From Ferruginibacter sp. (GTDB taxonomy: Bacteria > Bacteroidota > Bacteroidia > Chitinophagales > Chitinophagaceae), in NCBI GenBank assembly GCA_030831945.1, contig JAURKC010000008.1, positions 103,341 to 167,340 of the forward strand: a stretch of 64,000 bases of DNA. Reading direction: 5' to 3'. A model generated the notes under the pieces. It was given only the letters and a program-made list of their open reading frames with translations, was not told the DNA's origin and did no database searches. The first letter of the stretch is position 1, and every line of letters begins with the position of its first letter. This document shows, in pieces, positions 55,016-63,018 of this stretch. The position numbers and the translations under genes are program-made.

Positions 55016-56305
55016 ATGGCTTTAACTACCAATTCAAATGAAAAAACCACTAAGGATGGAGGAATGCCTAATCAATGGCTTTTCCCTTTTGTTTTGGTGA
55101 CCAGTTTGTTTTTTCTTTGGGGAATTTCAAATAACCTTACTGGTATTTTGATTCCTCATCTTAGAAAAGCCTTACAACTTACCAATACTCAATCTACTTT
55201 TGTCGATACGGCTGTTTATTTAGCGTATTTTCTTGCGGCAATTCCAGCAGGACTTATTATTAATAGATTTGGTTATAAAAAAGGGATCATTGCAGGGTTA
55301 TTAGTGTTCAGCTTGGGTGCTTTTTTATTCATACCTGCCGCTAATACGCGTACATTTGAAATCTTTTTATTAGGTCTGTTTATCATTGGTTGCGGTCTTA
55401 CGATTCTCGAAACTGCTGCCAATCCTTACGCCACTAAATTAGGCGATCCGGAAGGTGCAACTACAAGACTTAATTTTGCACAATCTTTCAATGGTTTAGC
55501 TGCATTTTTGGCTCCCATGATAGGTACATTGTTTATTCTTTCGGGTAAAGAATATTCAGCAAACGAGCTTTCCTTAATGCCGGAAGCAGACAAAATTGCC
55601 TATCTAACTTCAGAGGCCGCATCGGTAAAAGTGCCTTACATGATTCTGGGTATTTTTTTATTGCTTTTAGCTGTTGTTTTTATGGTGCTGAAATTTCCCG
55701 AATTTAAGGATGAAAATAAAACCAATTCGACTAGTAGTATCGGTCAAGCGCTAAAACAAAAACATCTGGTTTGGGCCGTAATTGCTCAGTTTTTTTACGT
55801 GGGTGCACAAGTATGTGTTACCAGTTTCTTTGTTCGGATGGCAATTTCTGGCGGTGGTGTAGATGAGAAAACGGCTGGATACTATCTTGGTATCTATGGC
55901 TTACTTTTTATGTCAGGTAGATTTATCGGAACAATCATCATGCGTTATATTCAACCTGCCAAATTGCTTACTATTTACGCTTTAATTTGTATCATATTGA
56001 GTTTTGTGGCAATTTCTGCCGAAGGTAAAAATGTGGTTTTAGCTTTAGGAGGATTAGGTTTTTTTATGTCAATTATGTTTCCCACTATTTTTTCTTTGGG
56101 AATAAAGGATTTGAATGAAAATACTAAACCTGCTTCATCGCTCATTGTGATGTCAATCATTGGTGGAGCAATATTTCCCGTAATCATGGGTAAAATCATA
56201 GACAATGCAGGAGATGATATTCAAAAAGGTTACATCGTTCCATTGGTTTGTTTTTTCGTAGTCCTATTTTTTGGATTAAAAGGTCATCAAATTAAAAAAG
56301 TATAA
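55016..56305 (+). CDS. fucP: L-fucose:H+ symporter
   Basis: A 429-residue MFS transporter of the FucP (FGHS) family with about 12 helices. Diagnostic stretches: LFFLWGISNNLTGILIPHLRKAL near residue 30, FVDTAVYLAYFLAAIPAG near 62, and GCGLTILETAANPYATKLG near 122, all shared with E. coli FucP. It imports L-fucose with protons. It starts the catabolic cluster and ends 10 bp before the UxaA-family gene. The downstream gene content supports fucose over glucose/galactose, the other FGHS specificity. Confidence 0.92.
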   Translation: MALTTNSNEKTTKDGGMPNQWLFPFVLVTSLFFLWGISNNLTGILIPHLRKALQLTNTQSTFVDTAVYLAYFLAAIPAGLIINRFGYKKGIIAGLLVFSLGAFLFIPAANTRTFEIFLLGLFIIGCGLTILETAANPYATKLGDPEGATTRLNFAQSFNGLAAFLAPMIGTLFILSGKEYSANELSLMPEADKIAYLTSEAASVKVPYMILGIFLLLLAVVFMVLKFPEFKDENKTNSTSSIGQALKQKHLVWAVIAQFFYVGAQVCVTSFFVRMAISGGGVDEKTAGYYLGIYGLLFMSGRFIGTIIMRYIQPAKLLTIYALICIILSFVAISAEGKNVVLALGGLGFFMSIMFPTIFSLGIKDLNENTKPASSLIVMSIIGGAIFPVIMGKIIDNAGDDIQKGYIVPLVCFFVVLFFGLKGHQIKKV

Positions 56306-56315
56306 TTATATTAAT

Positions 56316-57971
56316 ATGTCAGAATCGAATAACAAAAGAAGGGTGATACAAATGCACCCAAAAGACAACGTGCTAGTTGCATTACAAAATTTATCTGCAG
56401 GAGAAAATATTCTTTTTAACGGAGAAAATTATATCCTTTTGGATGAAGTGAAAGCGAAACATAAATTTTATATCGCTGATTTAACTAAGGGTAGGGAGGT
56501 TTATATGTATGGAGTACTAGTTGGAAAAGTTGAAAACGATGTTTCTAAAGGAAGTCTAATGACGACTGAAAATTTGAAGCATGCGGCTGATCCTTATGCT
56601 TATCGCGGAGTAAAATATAATTGGCAAGCTCCTGATGTTTCTAAATTCAAGAATAGAACTTTCAATGGATATAAAAGGGGCGATGGTCGATATGGTACAG
56701 CTAATTATTGGCTTTTTGTTCCCACAGTTTTTTGTGAAAATAGAAATATGGATGTGATTCGTGAAGCGCTTCACAATGAATTGGGCTATGGAGTGAGTGA
56801 TAAATATAGTCAGTACACGCATCAACTATTAAAGGCTTTTCAGCAGGGCGATGATATTAATTCTATTAATTTACAACCTGATTTAGCTAATAAATCAAAA
56901 CGGGTATTTAAAAATGTAGATGGCATTAAATTTTTAAATCATCAGGGAGGTTGTGGTGGAACAAGACAGGATTCAGCTTCCTTAAGTTCTTTATTGGCAT
57001 CTTATGCCAATCATCCAAATGTAGGCGGTGTTACCGTACTGAGTTTGGGGTGCCAGAATTTGCAAACACAGCATTTTTTGGATGATGTAAAAAAGCATAA
57101 TCCAAATTTTGATAAACCCTTACTAGTTTTTGAACAACAGCAATCTGATAGCGAGGAGCAATTAATAACAGATGCTATCAAAAAAACTTTTGAAGGATTA
57201 GTAGAGCTAAATAAACAGGAAAGATCATCTGCTCCATTAAGTGAAATGTGTGTAGGTGTTAAATGTGGAGGTAGTGATGGATTTAGCGGCGTATCTGCAA
57301 ACCCAGCTGTAGGCTATGCTTCAGATTTAATGGTAGCATTAGGGGCAAAAGTTTTATTAGCAGAATTTCCAGAATTATGTGGTGCGGAACAAGATTTAGT
57401 AGATCGATGTACTACTGAAGCTGCTGCAAAAAAGTTTATTTACTTAATGCAAACTTATGATGCATTGGCGCATACAGTTGGTTCAGGATTTCACATGAAT
57501 CCTTCTCCTGGAAATATAAAAGACGGTTTAATTACTGATGCTATTAAGAGTGCAGGTGCTGCCAAAAAAGGAGGTACTTCACCAGTAGTTGATGTGCTTA
57601 ATTATACTGAAAAAGCTACTCAGCCTGGTTTGAGTTTAGTGTGTACACCTGGTAATGATGTAGAAGCCACCACAGGAAAAGCTGCATCTGGCGCAACATT
57701 AATTCTGTTTACTACAGGTCTTGGAACCCCCACAGGTAACCCAGTTTGTCCAGTTATCAAAGTCTCTACCAATACGATATTAGCTAATAAAATGAGTGAT
57801 ATCATAGATATTGATTGTGGGCCAATTATTAGTGGAGAAAAAACGATTGAGCAGATGGGTGAAGATATTTTAGAGTATTGCATTAAAGCATCTAGCGGAG
57901 AAATTATTCCGAAAGCAGTGCTTTTAAATCAAGATGATTTTATTCCATGGAAGCGTGGTGTGTCTTTGTAA
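56316..57971 (+). CDS. uxaA: UxaA-family dehydratase (altronate / L-fuconate)
   Basis: A 551-residue dehydratase with an N-terminal SAF domain (about 10-90) and a C-terminal GD domain; landmarks are FLNHQGGCGGTRQDS near residue 207, GVKCGGSDGFSG near 311, and GTPTGNPVCPVIKV near 469. Family members need iron or manganese and remove water from altronate or related sugar acids to give 2-keto-3-deoxy acids. It is cotranscribed with fucP, and in the Campylobacter jejuni fucose locus UxaA homologues sit similarly, so L-fuconate is a likely substrate here. It may also complete the hexuronate route, whose own locus lacks altronate dehydratase. Confidence 0.9.
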   Translation: MSESNNKRRVIQMHPKDNVLVALQNLSAGENILFNGENYILLDEVKAKHKFYIADLTKGREVYMYGVLVGKVENDVSKGSLMTTENLKHAADPYAYRGVKYNWQAPDVSKFKNRTFNGYKRGDGRYGTANYWLFVPTVFCENRNMDVIREALHNELGYGVSDKYSQYTHQLLKAFQQGDDINSINLQPDLANKSKRVFKNVDGIKFLNHQGGCGGTRQDSASLSSLLASYANHPNVGGVTVLSLGCQNLQTQHFLDDVKKHNPNFDKPLLVFEQQQSDSEEQLITDAIKKTFEGLVELNKQERSSAPLSEMCVGVKCGGSDGFSGVSANPAVGYASDLMVALGAKVLLAEFPELCGAEQDLVDRCTTEAAAKKFIYLMQTYDALAHTVGSGFHMNPSPGNIKDGLITDAIKSAGAAKKGGTSPVVDVLNYTEKATQPGLSLVCTPGNDVEATTGKAASGATLILFTTGLGTPTGNPVCPVIKVSTNTILANKMSDIIDIDCGPIISGEKTIEQMGEDILEYCIKASSGEIIPKAVLLNQDDFIPWKRGVSL

Positions 57972-58041
57972 AACCAATATTGGTGTCATCTTGTTATCAA
58001 TCTATTTTAATAATATAAGCTTGTTAATTATTTAAAAATTT

Positions 58042-58806
58042 ATGTTTTCACTAAAAGGTAAAAAAGCAATTGTAACAGGTGGCGGAAGTGGAATAGGAAA
58101 AGCCATTGCTGTTTTATTTGCTCAACAGGGTGCTGAAGTTCATATTATTGAATTGTCTTTAGAAAATTCTACAGATGTTTTGGATGAGATCAAATCTATT
58201 GGAGGTACTGCGGTGGCTCATGCATGTAATGTTGCCAATCAGCAAGAGGTGATTGATACATTTGGTAAAATTGACAATTTTAATATTTTAGTAAATAATG
58301 CGGGTATAGCACATATTGGCAAAGCCGACACTACACTTGAAGCTGACTTTGATAGAGTAATCAATGTAAATGTAAAAGGAGTATATAACTGTGTTTATGC
58401 AGCCATTCCTTTATTAAGAAAACTTGGGGGTGGAGTTATTTTAAATATGGCGTCCATTGCGGCTACCTTAGGTTTGCCTGATCGCTTTGCTTACTCTACA
58501 GCAAAAGGAGCTGTTATATCAATGACATTATCTGTTGCTAGAGATTATATTGGAGAAAATATTCGATGCAATTCTATTTCTCCTGCAAGGGTGCACACTC
58601 CATTTGTTGATGGTTTTATTGCTAAAAATTATGCAGGCAAAGAAAAAGAAATGTTTGAAAAATTATCTAAAAGTCAACCGATTGGGAGAATGGCTCAACC
58701 CACTGAAATTGCCGCTTTAGCATTATATCTTTGTAGTGAGGAAGCTTCATTTATAACTGGCTGCGATTATCCAATAGATGGTGGTTTTGTGAAATTAAAT
58801 ACTTAG
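58042..58806 (+). CDS. SDR oxidoreductase, probable 2-keto-3-deoxy-L-fuconate dehydrogenase
   Basis: A 254-residue short-chain dehydrogenase with the full classical set: VTGGGSGIGKAIA for NAD binding, LVNNAGIAHIG, catalytic Ser138 in NMASIAAT, Tyr151 and Lys155 in AYSTAKG, and C-terminal ITGCDYPIDGGF. An acidic residue after the second strand (HIIELSLENS) suggests NAD rather than NADP. Between the UxaA-family dehydratase and an FAH-family hydrolase, it fits the step that oxidises 2-keto-3-deoxy-L-fuconate to the 2,4-diketo acid. The substrate is inferred from context. Confidence 0.88.
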   Translation: MFSLKGKKAIVTGGGSGIGKAIAVLFAQQGAEVHIIELSLENSTDVLDEIKSIGGTAVAHACNVANQQEVIDTFGKIDNFNILVNNAGIAHIGKADTTLEADFDRVINVNVKGVYNCVYAAIPLLRKLGGGVILNMASIAATLGLPDRFAYSTAKGAVISMTLSVARDYIGENIRCNSISPARVHTPFVDGFIAKNYAGKEKEMFEKLSKSQPIGRMAQPTEIAALALYLCSEEASFITGCDYPIDGGFVKLNT

Positions 58807-58900
58807 TTTTTTTCTGCTGATCAATTGTACACTTGGTAGAAAACATAAATAATAATATTCTTTTGAATCAAAAAAATTACAAATAATTAAATAAATAAGA

Positions 58901-59755
58901 ATGAAACTAATACGATTTGGTCAACCTGGAGAAGAAAAGCCAGGTATACTAATAGGTGAAAAAAGATTAGATGTATCCTCGGTAGTAGAGGATTACAATG
59001 AATCCTTTTTTGAAAATAATGGATTGGATAAATTAGCTGCTGCTATTAAGGATAATCATTCCTTTCCTGAAATAGCTCAAAATATACGTTTAGGTTCTCC
59101 TGTCACTAGACCTTCTAAGATTATTTGTATTGGGTTAAACTACGTTGATCATTGTATTGAGACAAATGCTCCCATTCCTCAAGAGCCCATCATATTTTTC
59201 AAGTCAACCACTGCTTTGTGTGGACCTGATGATGCAGTAGTAATTCCAAAAAATAGTACCAAAACAGATTGGGAGGTGGAATTAGCATTTGTAATGTCAA
59301 AGAAAGCGAGTTATGTGGAAGAATCCGATGCAATGAATTATGTAGCAGGTTATTGTTTACACAATGATTATAGCGAAAGAGCATTTCAGTTAGAACGTGG
59401 TGGTCAGTGGGCTAAAGGAAAAGGTTGCGATACATTTGCTCCATTAGGGCCATTTTTGGCAACTATTGATGAAGTAAAAGATGTTGATAATTTATCTATG
59501 TGGTTAAGTGTAAATGGAAAAAAATATCAAAATAGTAATACTTCCAACCTAGTTTTTAAAATACCGTTTTTAGTTCATTACCTGAGCCAGTTTATGACAT
59601 TACTTCCTGGAGATGTAATCAGTACTGGAACTCCTCCCGGTGTTGGCTTGGGTATTAAGCCCGAACCAATTTTTCTTAAAGCAGGTGATGTGGTTGAGTT
59701 AGGTATTGAAGGATTAGGAACAAGTAAACAGTTAGCAGTTGCTTATCAACCTTAA
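58901..59755 (+). CDS. FAH-family hydrolase, probable 2,4-diketo-3-deoxy-L-fuconate hydrolase
   Basis: A 284-residue fumarylacetoacetate-hydrolase-family protein. The opening MKLIRFGQPGEEKPGIL and PSKIICIGLNYVDHCIE are characteristic of the group, the metal-binding Glu-x-Glu is in DWEVELAFV near residue 126, an Asp lies in HNDYSERAFQ, and the end has ISTGTPPGVGLG. These enzymes split 2,4-diketo acids; in the fucose route the products are pyruvate and L-lactate. It follows the SDR by 94 bp. Ureidoglycolate lyase is the common misannotation; the neighbours argue against it. Confidence 0.9.
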   Translation: MKLIRFGQPGEEKPGILIGEKRLDVSSVVEDYNESFFENNGLDKLAAAIKDNHSFPEIAQNIRLGSPVTRPSKIICIGLNYVDHCIETNAPIPQEPIIFFKSTTALCGPDDAVVIPKNSTKTDWEVELAFVMSKKASYVEESDAMNYVAGYCLHNDYSERAFQLERGGQWAKGKGCDTFAPLGPFLATIDEVKDVDNLSMWLSVNGKKYQNSNTSNLVFKIPFLVHYLSQFMTLLPGDVISTGTPPGVGLGIKPEPIFLKAGDVVELGIEGLGTSKQLAVAYQP

Positions 59756-59765
59756 AAAAGGTATT

Positions 59766-59795
59766 CTTATTTAACGAAATAAGGATCTCTTTTTT
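59766..59795 (+). terminator. Weak hairpin after the FAH-family gene
   Basis: CTTATTT-AACG-AAATAAG with an interrupted T-run (TCTCTTTTTT) a few bases later. It may reduce read-through into the beta-helix gene. Confidence 0.35.
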
Positions 59796-59829
59796 ATCGA
59801 ACTAGTAGAAATCGTTTTATTTAGAAAAT

Positions 59830-62184
59830 ATGTCAGTACGATTGTTTGCGATTTTTTTAATAGGAGTGTTTCTAATTTCTCCAGTAGTTGCTCAAAAAAA
59901 AATCTTTATAGCCGCTAATGGAAATGATAGGGCAATAGGCTCAATTCAACATCCAGTGTCATCCCTTCGACAGGCAATTTTTCTTGCCACACAAACCTCT
60001 TTAGATAAGGTGGAGATATATTTCCGAAAAGGAGTATATTATATTGATTCAACGATTACAGTTAGCGCTGCTAGCCTGAAAGGAAAGTCTTTGCTATTGT
60101 CTGCATTTAATAATGAAGAAGTGGTGATTAGTGGAGCTAAAAAAGTTTCGCTTAGTTGGAATAAGTACAACGATAATATTTATATAGCCAATCTTTCTCT
60201 TGATTATATTCCTGATGCTATGTTTGTGAATGGAAAGCAGCAAGTGATGGCTCGATATCCAAATTATGACAGTGCTGCGCGCATTTTTAATGGGGTAGCT
60301 GCTGATGCAATCAGTGACCAAAGAGTTAAGCAATGGAAAGATCCTTCTGGTGGATTTTTTCATGCCCTTCATTCTGGCGAGTGGGGGAGTTTCCATTATC
60401 AGCTTACTGGTAAGCAAGATGATGGCTCATTAAAAATGGAAGGTGGATGGCAAAATAATCGGCCAGCTCCATTGCATCAATCCTTTCGTTTTGTTGAAAA
60501 TATTTTCGAGGAGTTAGATGCTCCAGGGGAATGGTATTTTGATAAGACTAATCGAAAAATATATTATTATCCTCAATCCGAAACTGACCTAAGGTCTGCT
60601 TCAATTGAATTATCCTATTTAAAGACCTTATTGAATTTAAAAGGTGATGAAATCAATCCAATAAAAAATGTAACGATTCGTAAAATAAGATTTACACAAA
60701 CCAAAAGAGTTTTGATGGAAGCTCATGAACCTTTGTTAAGAAGTGATTGGATGCTCCATCGTTCTGGATCCGTCCTTATAGAAGGTGCTCAAAATTGTAC
60801 CATTGCTGATTGTGTATTTGATCAGTTGGGCGCTACGGCTATCATGGTTAGTGGTTTTAATAGAGGGATTACTATTTCCAATAATCATTTCAAGGAAATT
60901 GGAGAAACGGGGGTATGTTTTGTGGGAGATATTTCTGCGGTAAGATCTCCTGCGTTTAGATATGAACAGTTTTTGGATTATAAAACAATTGATCAAACTC
61001 CTGGTCCAAAAAATAATTTATATCCTAAGGATTGTATTGTTGACAATAATCTTATTCATGATATTGGAAGAGTTGAAAAACAATCGACTGGAGTTGAGAT
61101 ATCCATGTCTGAAAGTATAACCGTTAAAAATAACACTATCTACAATACTCCTCGAGCAGGAATCAATATTGGTGATGGCACTTGGGGTGGACATCTTATT
61201 GAGTACAATGATGTTTTTAATACTGTGCAGGAAACGGGTGACCATGGCTCCTTTAATTCATGGGGAAGAGATAGGTATTGGAATACGAATAGAAAATATA
61301 TGGATAGTATTACTGCTGTTCATCCTGAAATCATTTTATTGGATGCTCAAAAAACTACTACTATCCGCAACAATCGTTTTAGATGTGATCATGGGTGGGA
61401 TATTGATTTGGATGATGGCTCTTCCAATTACCATATCTATAATAATATTTGTTTGAATGGAGGAATTAAATTGCGAGAAGGTTTTTATAGGACTGTAGAG
61501 AATAATATAATGATCAATAATTCTTTTCACCCTCATGTATGGTTTAAAAAAAGTGAAGATATATTCAGAAAAAATATTGTTACGCGAACTTATTACCCTA
61601 TTCAAATTCGTTCTTGGGGTAAACAGGTAGATTTAAATTTGTTTCCTGATTCTTCTTCACTTTTCAAAGCAAGAAATAACGGTACAGATGCCAATAGTTT
61701 ATATGGGGATCCTTTATTTATAAATTCCTCTTCAGGTAATTATAGCGTCTCAGCTAAAAGTCCTGCCAGCTTACTAGGGTTTAAAAATATAGAGGCTACT
61801 CGTATAGGAGTTCAAGGATATCTACAGTCAAAAGCATTAAAGGTAACAATACCGTACTTAGTGCTTGCTTCTAAAGTAAAAGAAAAGACGGCTGAAGTTG
61901 CCTGGTTAGATGTGGTGGTTAGAAATGCAAGTGGATTAGGTGACCGTTCTGCTTTTGGATTGAGGTCTGAAAATGGAGTAATCGTTGTTTCAGTTAAATC
62001 TGATAAGGGAATAGTATCCTCTGGACTGCAACCAAATGATGTGTTGTTGGCTGCAGATGATAAGCCAATAAATAATATCTTTGATTTATTCAATCATTAT
62101 CAAAAGGTAAATTGGATGGGTAAAATGAAGGGAACTATTATGCGTTCACAGCAAATTGAAAATATTAATATTCAACTTAAATAA
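59830..62184 (+). CDS. Secreted right-handed beta-helix protein with C-terminal PDZ-like domain (GH141-like)
   Basis: A 784-residue exported protein with a signal peptide (to about residue 21, ending PVVAQ). Residues 25-110 match the usual entry of parallel beta-helix glycan enzymes (IFIAANGNDRAIGSIQHPV, FRKGVYYI), followed by DAMFVNGKQQVMARYPN, GEWYFDKTNRKIYYYPQ, then beta-helix rungs (about 270-660) with repeated NN turns such as TISNNHFKEIG and VKNNTIYNTPRAG. The pattern is most like GH141 (alpha-L-fucosidase/xylanase). Residues 700-784 look like a PDZ domain (GLQPNDVLLAADDKPI). In the fucose operon, release of fucose from a glycan is plausible; it is not demonstrated. Confidence 0.72.
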   Translation: MSVRLFAIFLIGVFLISPVVAQKKIFIAANGNDRAIGSIQHPVSSLRQAIFLATQTSLDKVEIYFRKGVYYIDSTITVSAASLKGKSLLLSAFNNEEVVISGAKKVSLSWNKYNDNIYIANLSLDYIPDAMFVNGKQQVMARYPNYDSAARIFNGVAADAISDQRVKQWKDPSGGFFHALHSGEWGSFHYQLTGKQDDGSLKMEGGWQNNRPAPLHQSFRFVENIFEELDAPGEWYFDKTNRKIYYYPQSETDLRSASIELSYLKTLLNLKGDEINPIKNVTIRKIRFTQTKRVLMEAHEPLLRSDWMLHRSGSVLIEGAQNCTIADCVFDQLGATAIMVSGFNRGITISNNHFKEIGETGVCFVGDISAVRSPAFRYEQFLDYKTIDQTPGPKNNLYPKDCIVDNNLIHDIGRVEKQSTGVEISMSESITVKNNTIYNTPRAGINIGDGTWGGHLIEYNDVFNTVQETGDHGSFNSWGRDRYWNTNRKYMDSITAVHPEIILLDAQKTTTIRNNRFRCDHGWDIDLDDGSSNYHIYNNICLNGGIKLREGFYRTVENNIMINNSFHPHVWFKKSEDIFRKNIVTRTYYPIQIRSWGKQVDLNLFPDSSSLFKARNNGTDANSLYGDPLFINSSSGNYSVSAKSPASLLGFKNIEATRIGVQGYLQSKALKVTIPYLVLASKVKEKTAEVAWLDVVVRNASGLGDRSAFGLRSENGVIVVSVKSDKGIVSSGLQPNDVLLAADDKPINNIFDLFNHYQKVNWMGKMKGTIMRSQQIENINIQLK

Positions 62185-62189
62185 ATAGT

Positions 62190-62969
62190 ATGCAACTTAA
62201 TCTCACTAAAAAAGTAATTATAGTATCTGGGGGTGCAAAAGGAATTGGATTGGGAATCAGTAAAGTTTTGGCAGCTGAAGGAGCTATCCCTTTTATTATT
62301 GGAAGAAGCACTGAGGATAATTTGGCAGCAGTAAAAGAAATCGAAAAGATGGGTGGTCAAGCAAAATGTGTTACTGCAGAATTAACCAATCCATCGGAAT
62401 GTGAAAAGGCTGTAAAGCAGGTGATAGCTGAATTTGGCCATATTGATGGGCTTATTAACAATGCAGGAGTGAATGATGGAGTAGGATTAGAAAAAGGTAA
62501 TTATGAATCCTTTGTAGCTTCTCTACACAAAAATCTTATTCATTATTATTTGTTAGCACAATTTGCATTGCCTGAATTAAAAAAGTCAAAAGGGGCTATT
62601 GTAAATATTAGTTCAAAAACTGCAGAAACCGGCCAGGGAAATACTTCAGCTTATGCGGCGGCTAATGGTGGACGAAATGCTTTGACAAGGGAATGGGCGG
62701 TTGAATTATTAAAATATGGTATTCGAGTAAATGCTGTAATTGTAGCAGAGTGTTATACTCCTCTCTATGAGAATTGGATCAAAACATTTGATAATCCTAC
62801 TGAAAAATTAGCGCAGATCAATGCAAAAATTCCTTTAGAAAATAGGATGACTACAGCCGAAGAAATCGCTAATATGGCGGTATTCCTTTTATCAGAAAGG
62901 TCAAGTCATACTACTGGCCAATTAATTTATGTAGATGGAGGATATACGCATTTAGATCGGGCTTTATAA
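62190..62969 (+). CDS. SDR oxidoreductase, probable L-fucose dehydrogenase (YxxxN variant)
   Basis: A 259-residue short-chain dehydrogenase with VSGGAKGIGLGIS, LINNAGVND, catalytic Ser142 and Tyr155, and C-terminal TTGQLIYVDGGYTHLD. The Lys of the YxxxK motif is replaced: AYAAANGG gives Asn159, codon AAT. The following REWAVELLKYGIRVNAV and AECYTPLYENW match L-fucose dehydrogenase-type SDRs. It lies 5 bp after the beta-helix gene and before a dehydratase gene, so oxidation of L-fucose to L-fuconolactone is the likely role, but loss of the Lys questions activity. Confidence 0.82.
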   Translation: MQLNLTKKVIIVSGGAKGIGLGISKVLAAEGAIPFIIGRSTEDNLAAVKEIEKMGGQAKCVTAELTNPSECEKAVKQVIAEFGHIDGLINNAGVNDGVGLEKGNYESFVASLHKNLIHYYLLAQFALPELKKSKGAIVNISSKTAETGQGNTSAYAAANGGRNALTREWAVELLKYGIRVNAVIVAECYTPLYENWIKTFDNPTEKLAQINAKIPLENRMTTAEEIANMAVFLLSERSSHTTGQLIYVDGGYTHLDRAL

Positions 62970-63018
62970 AATTTCAAATTAAAAACTTGTTGTTGTTTTA
63001 AATAGTTATTCATCAAAC

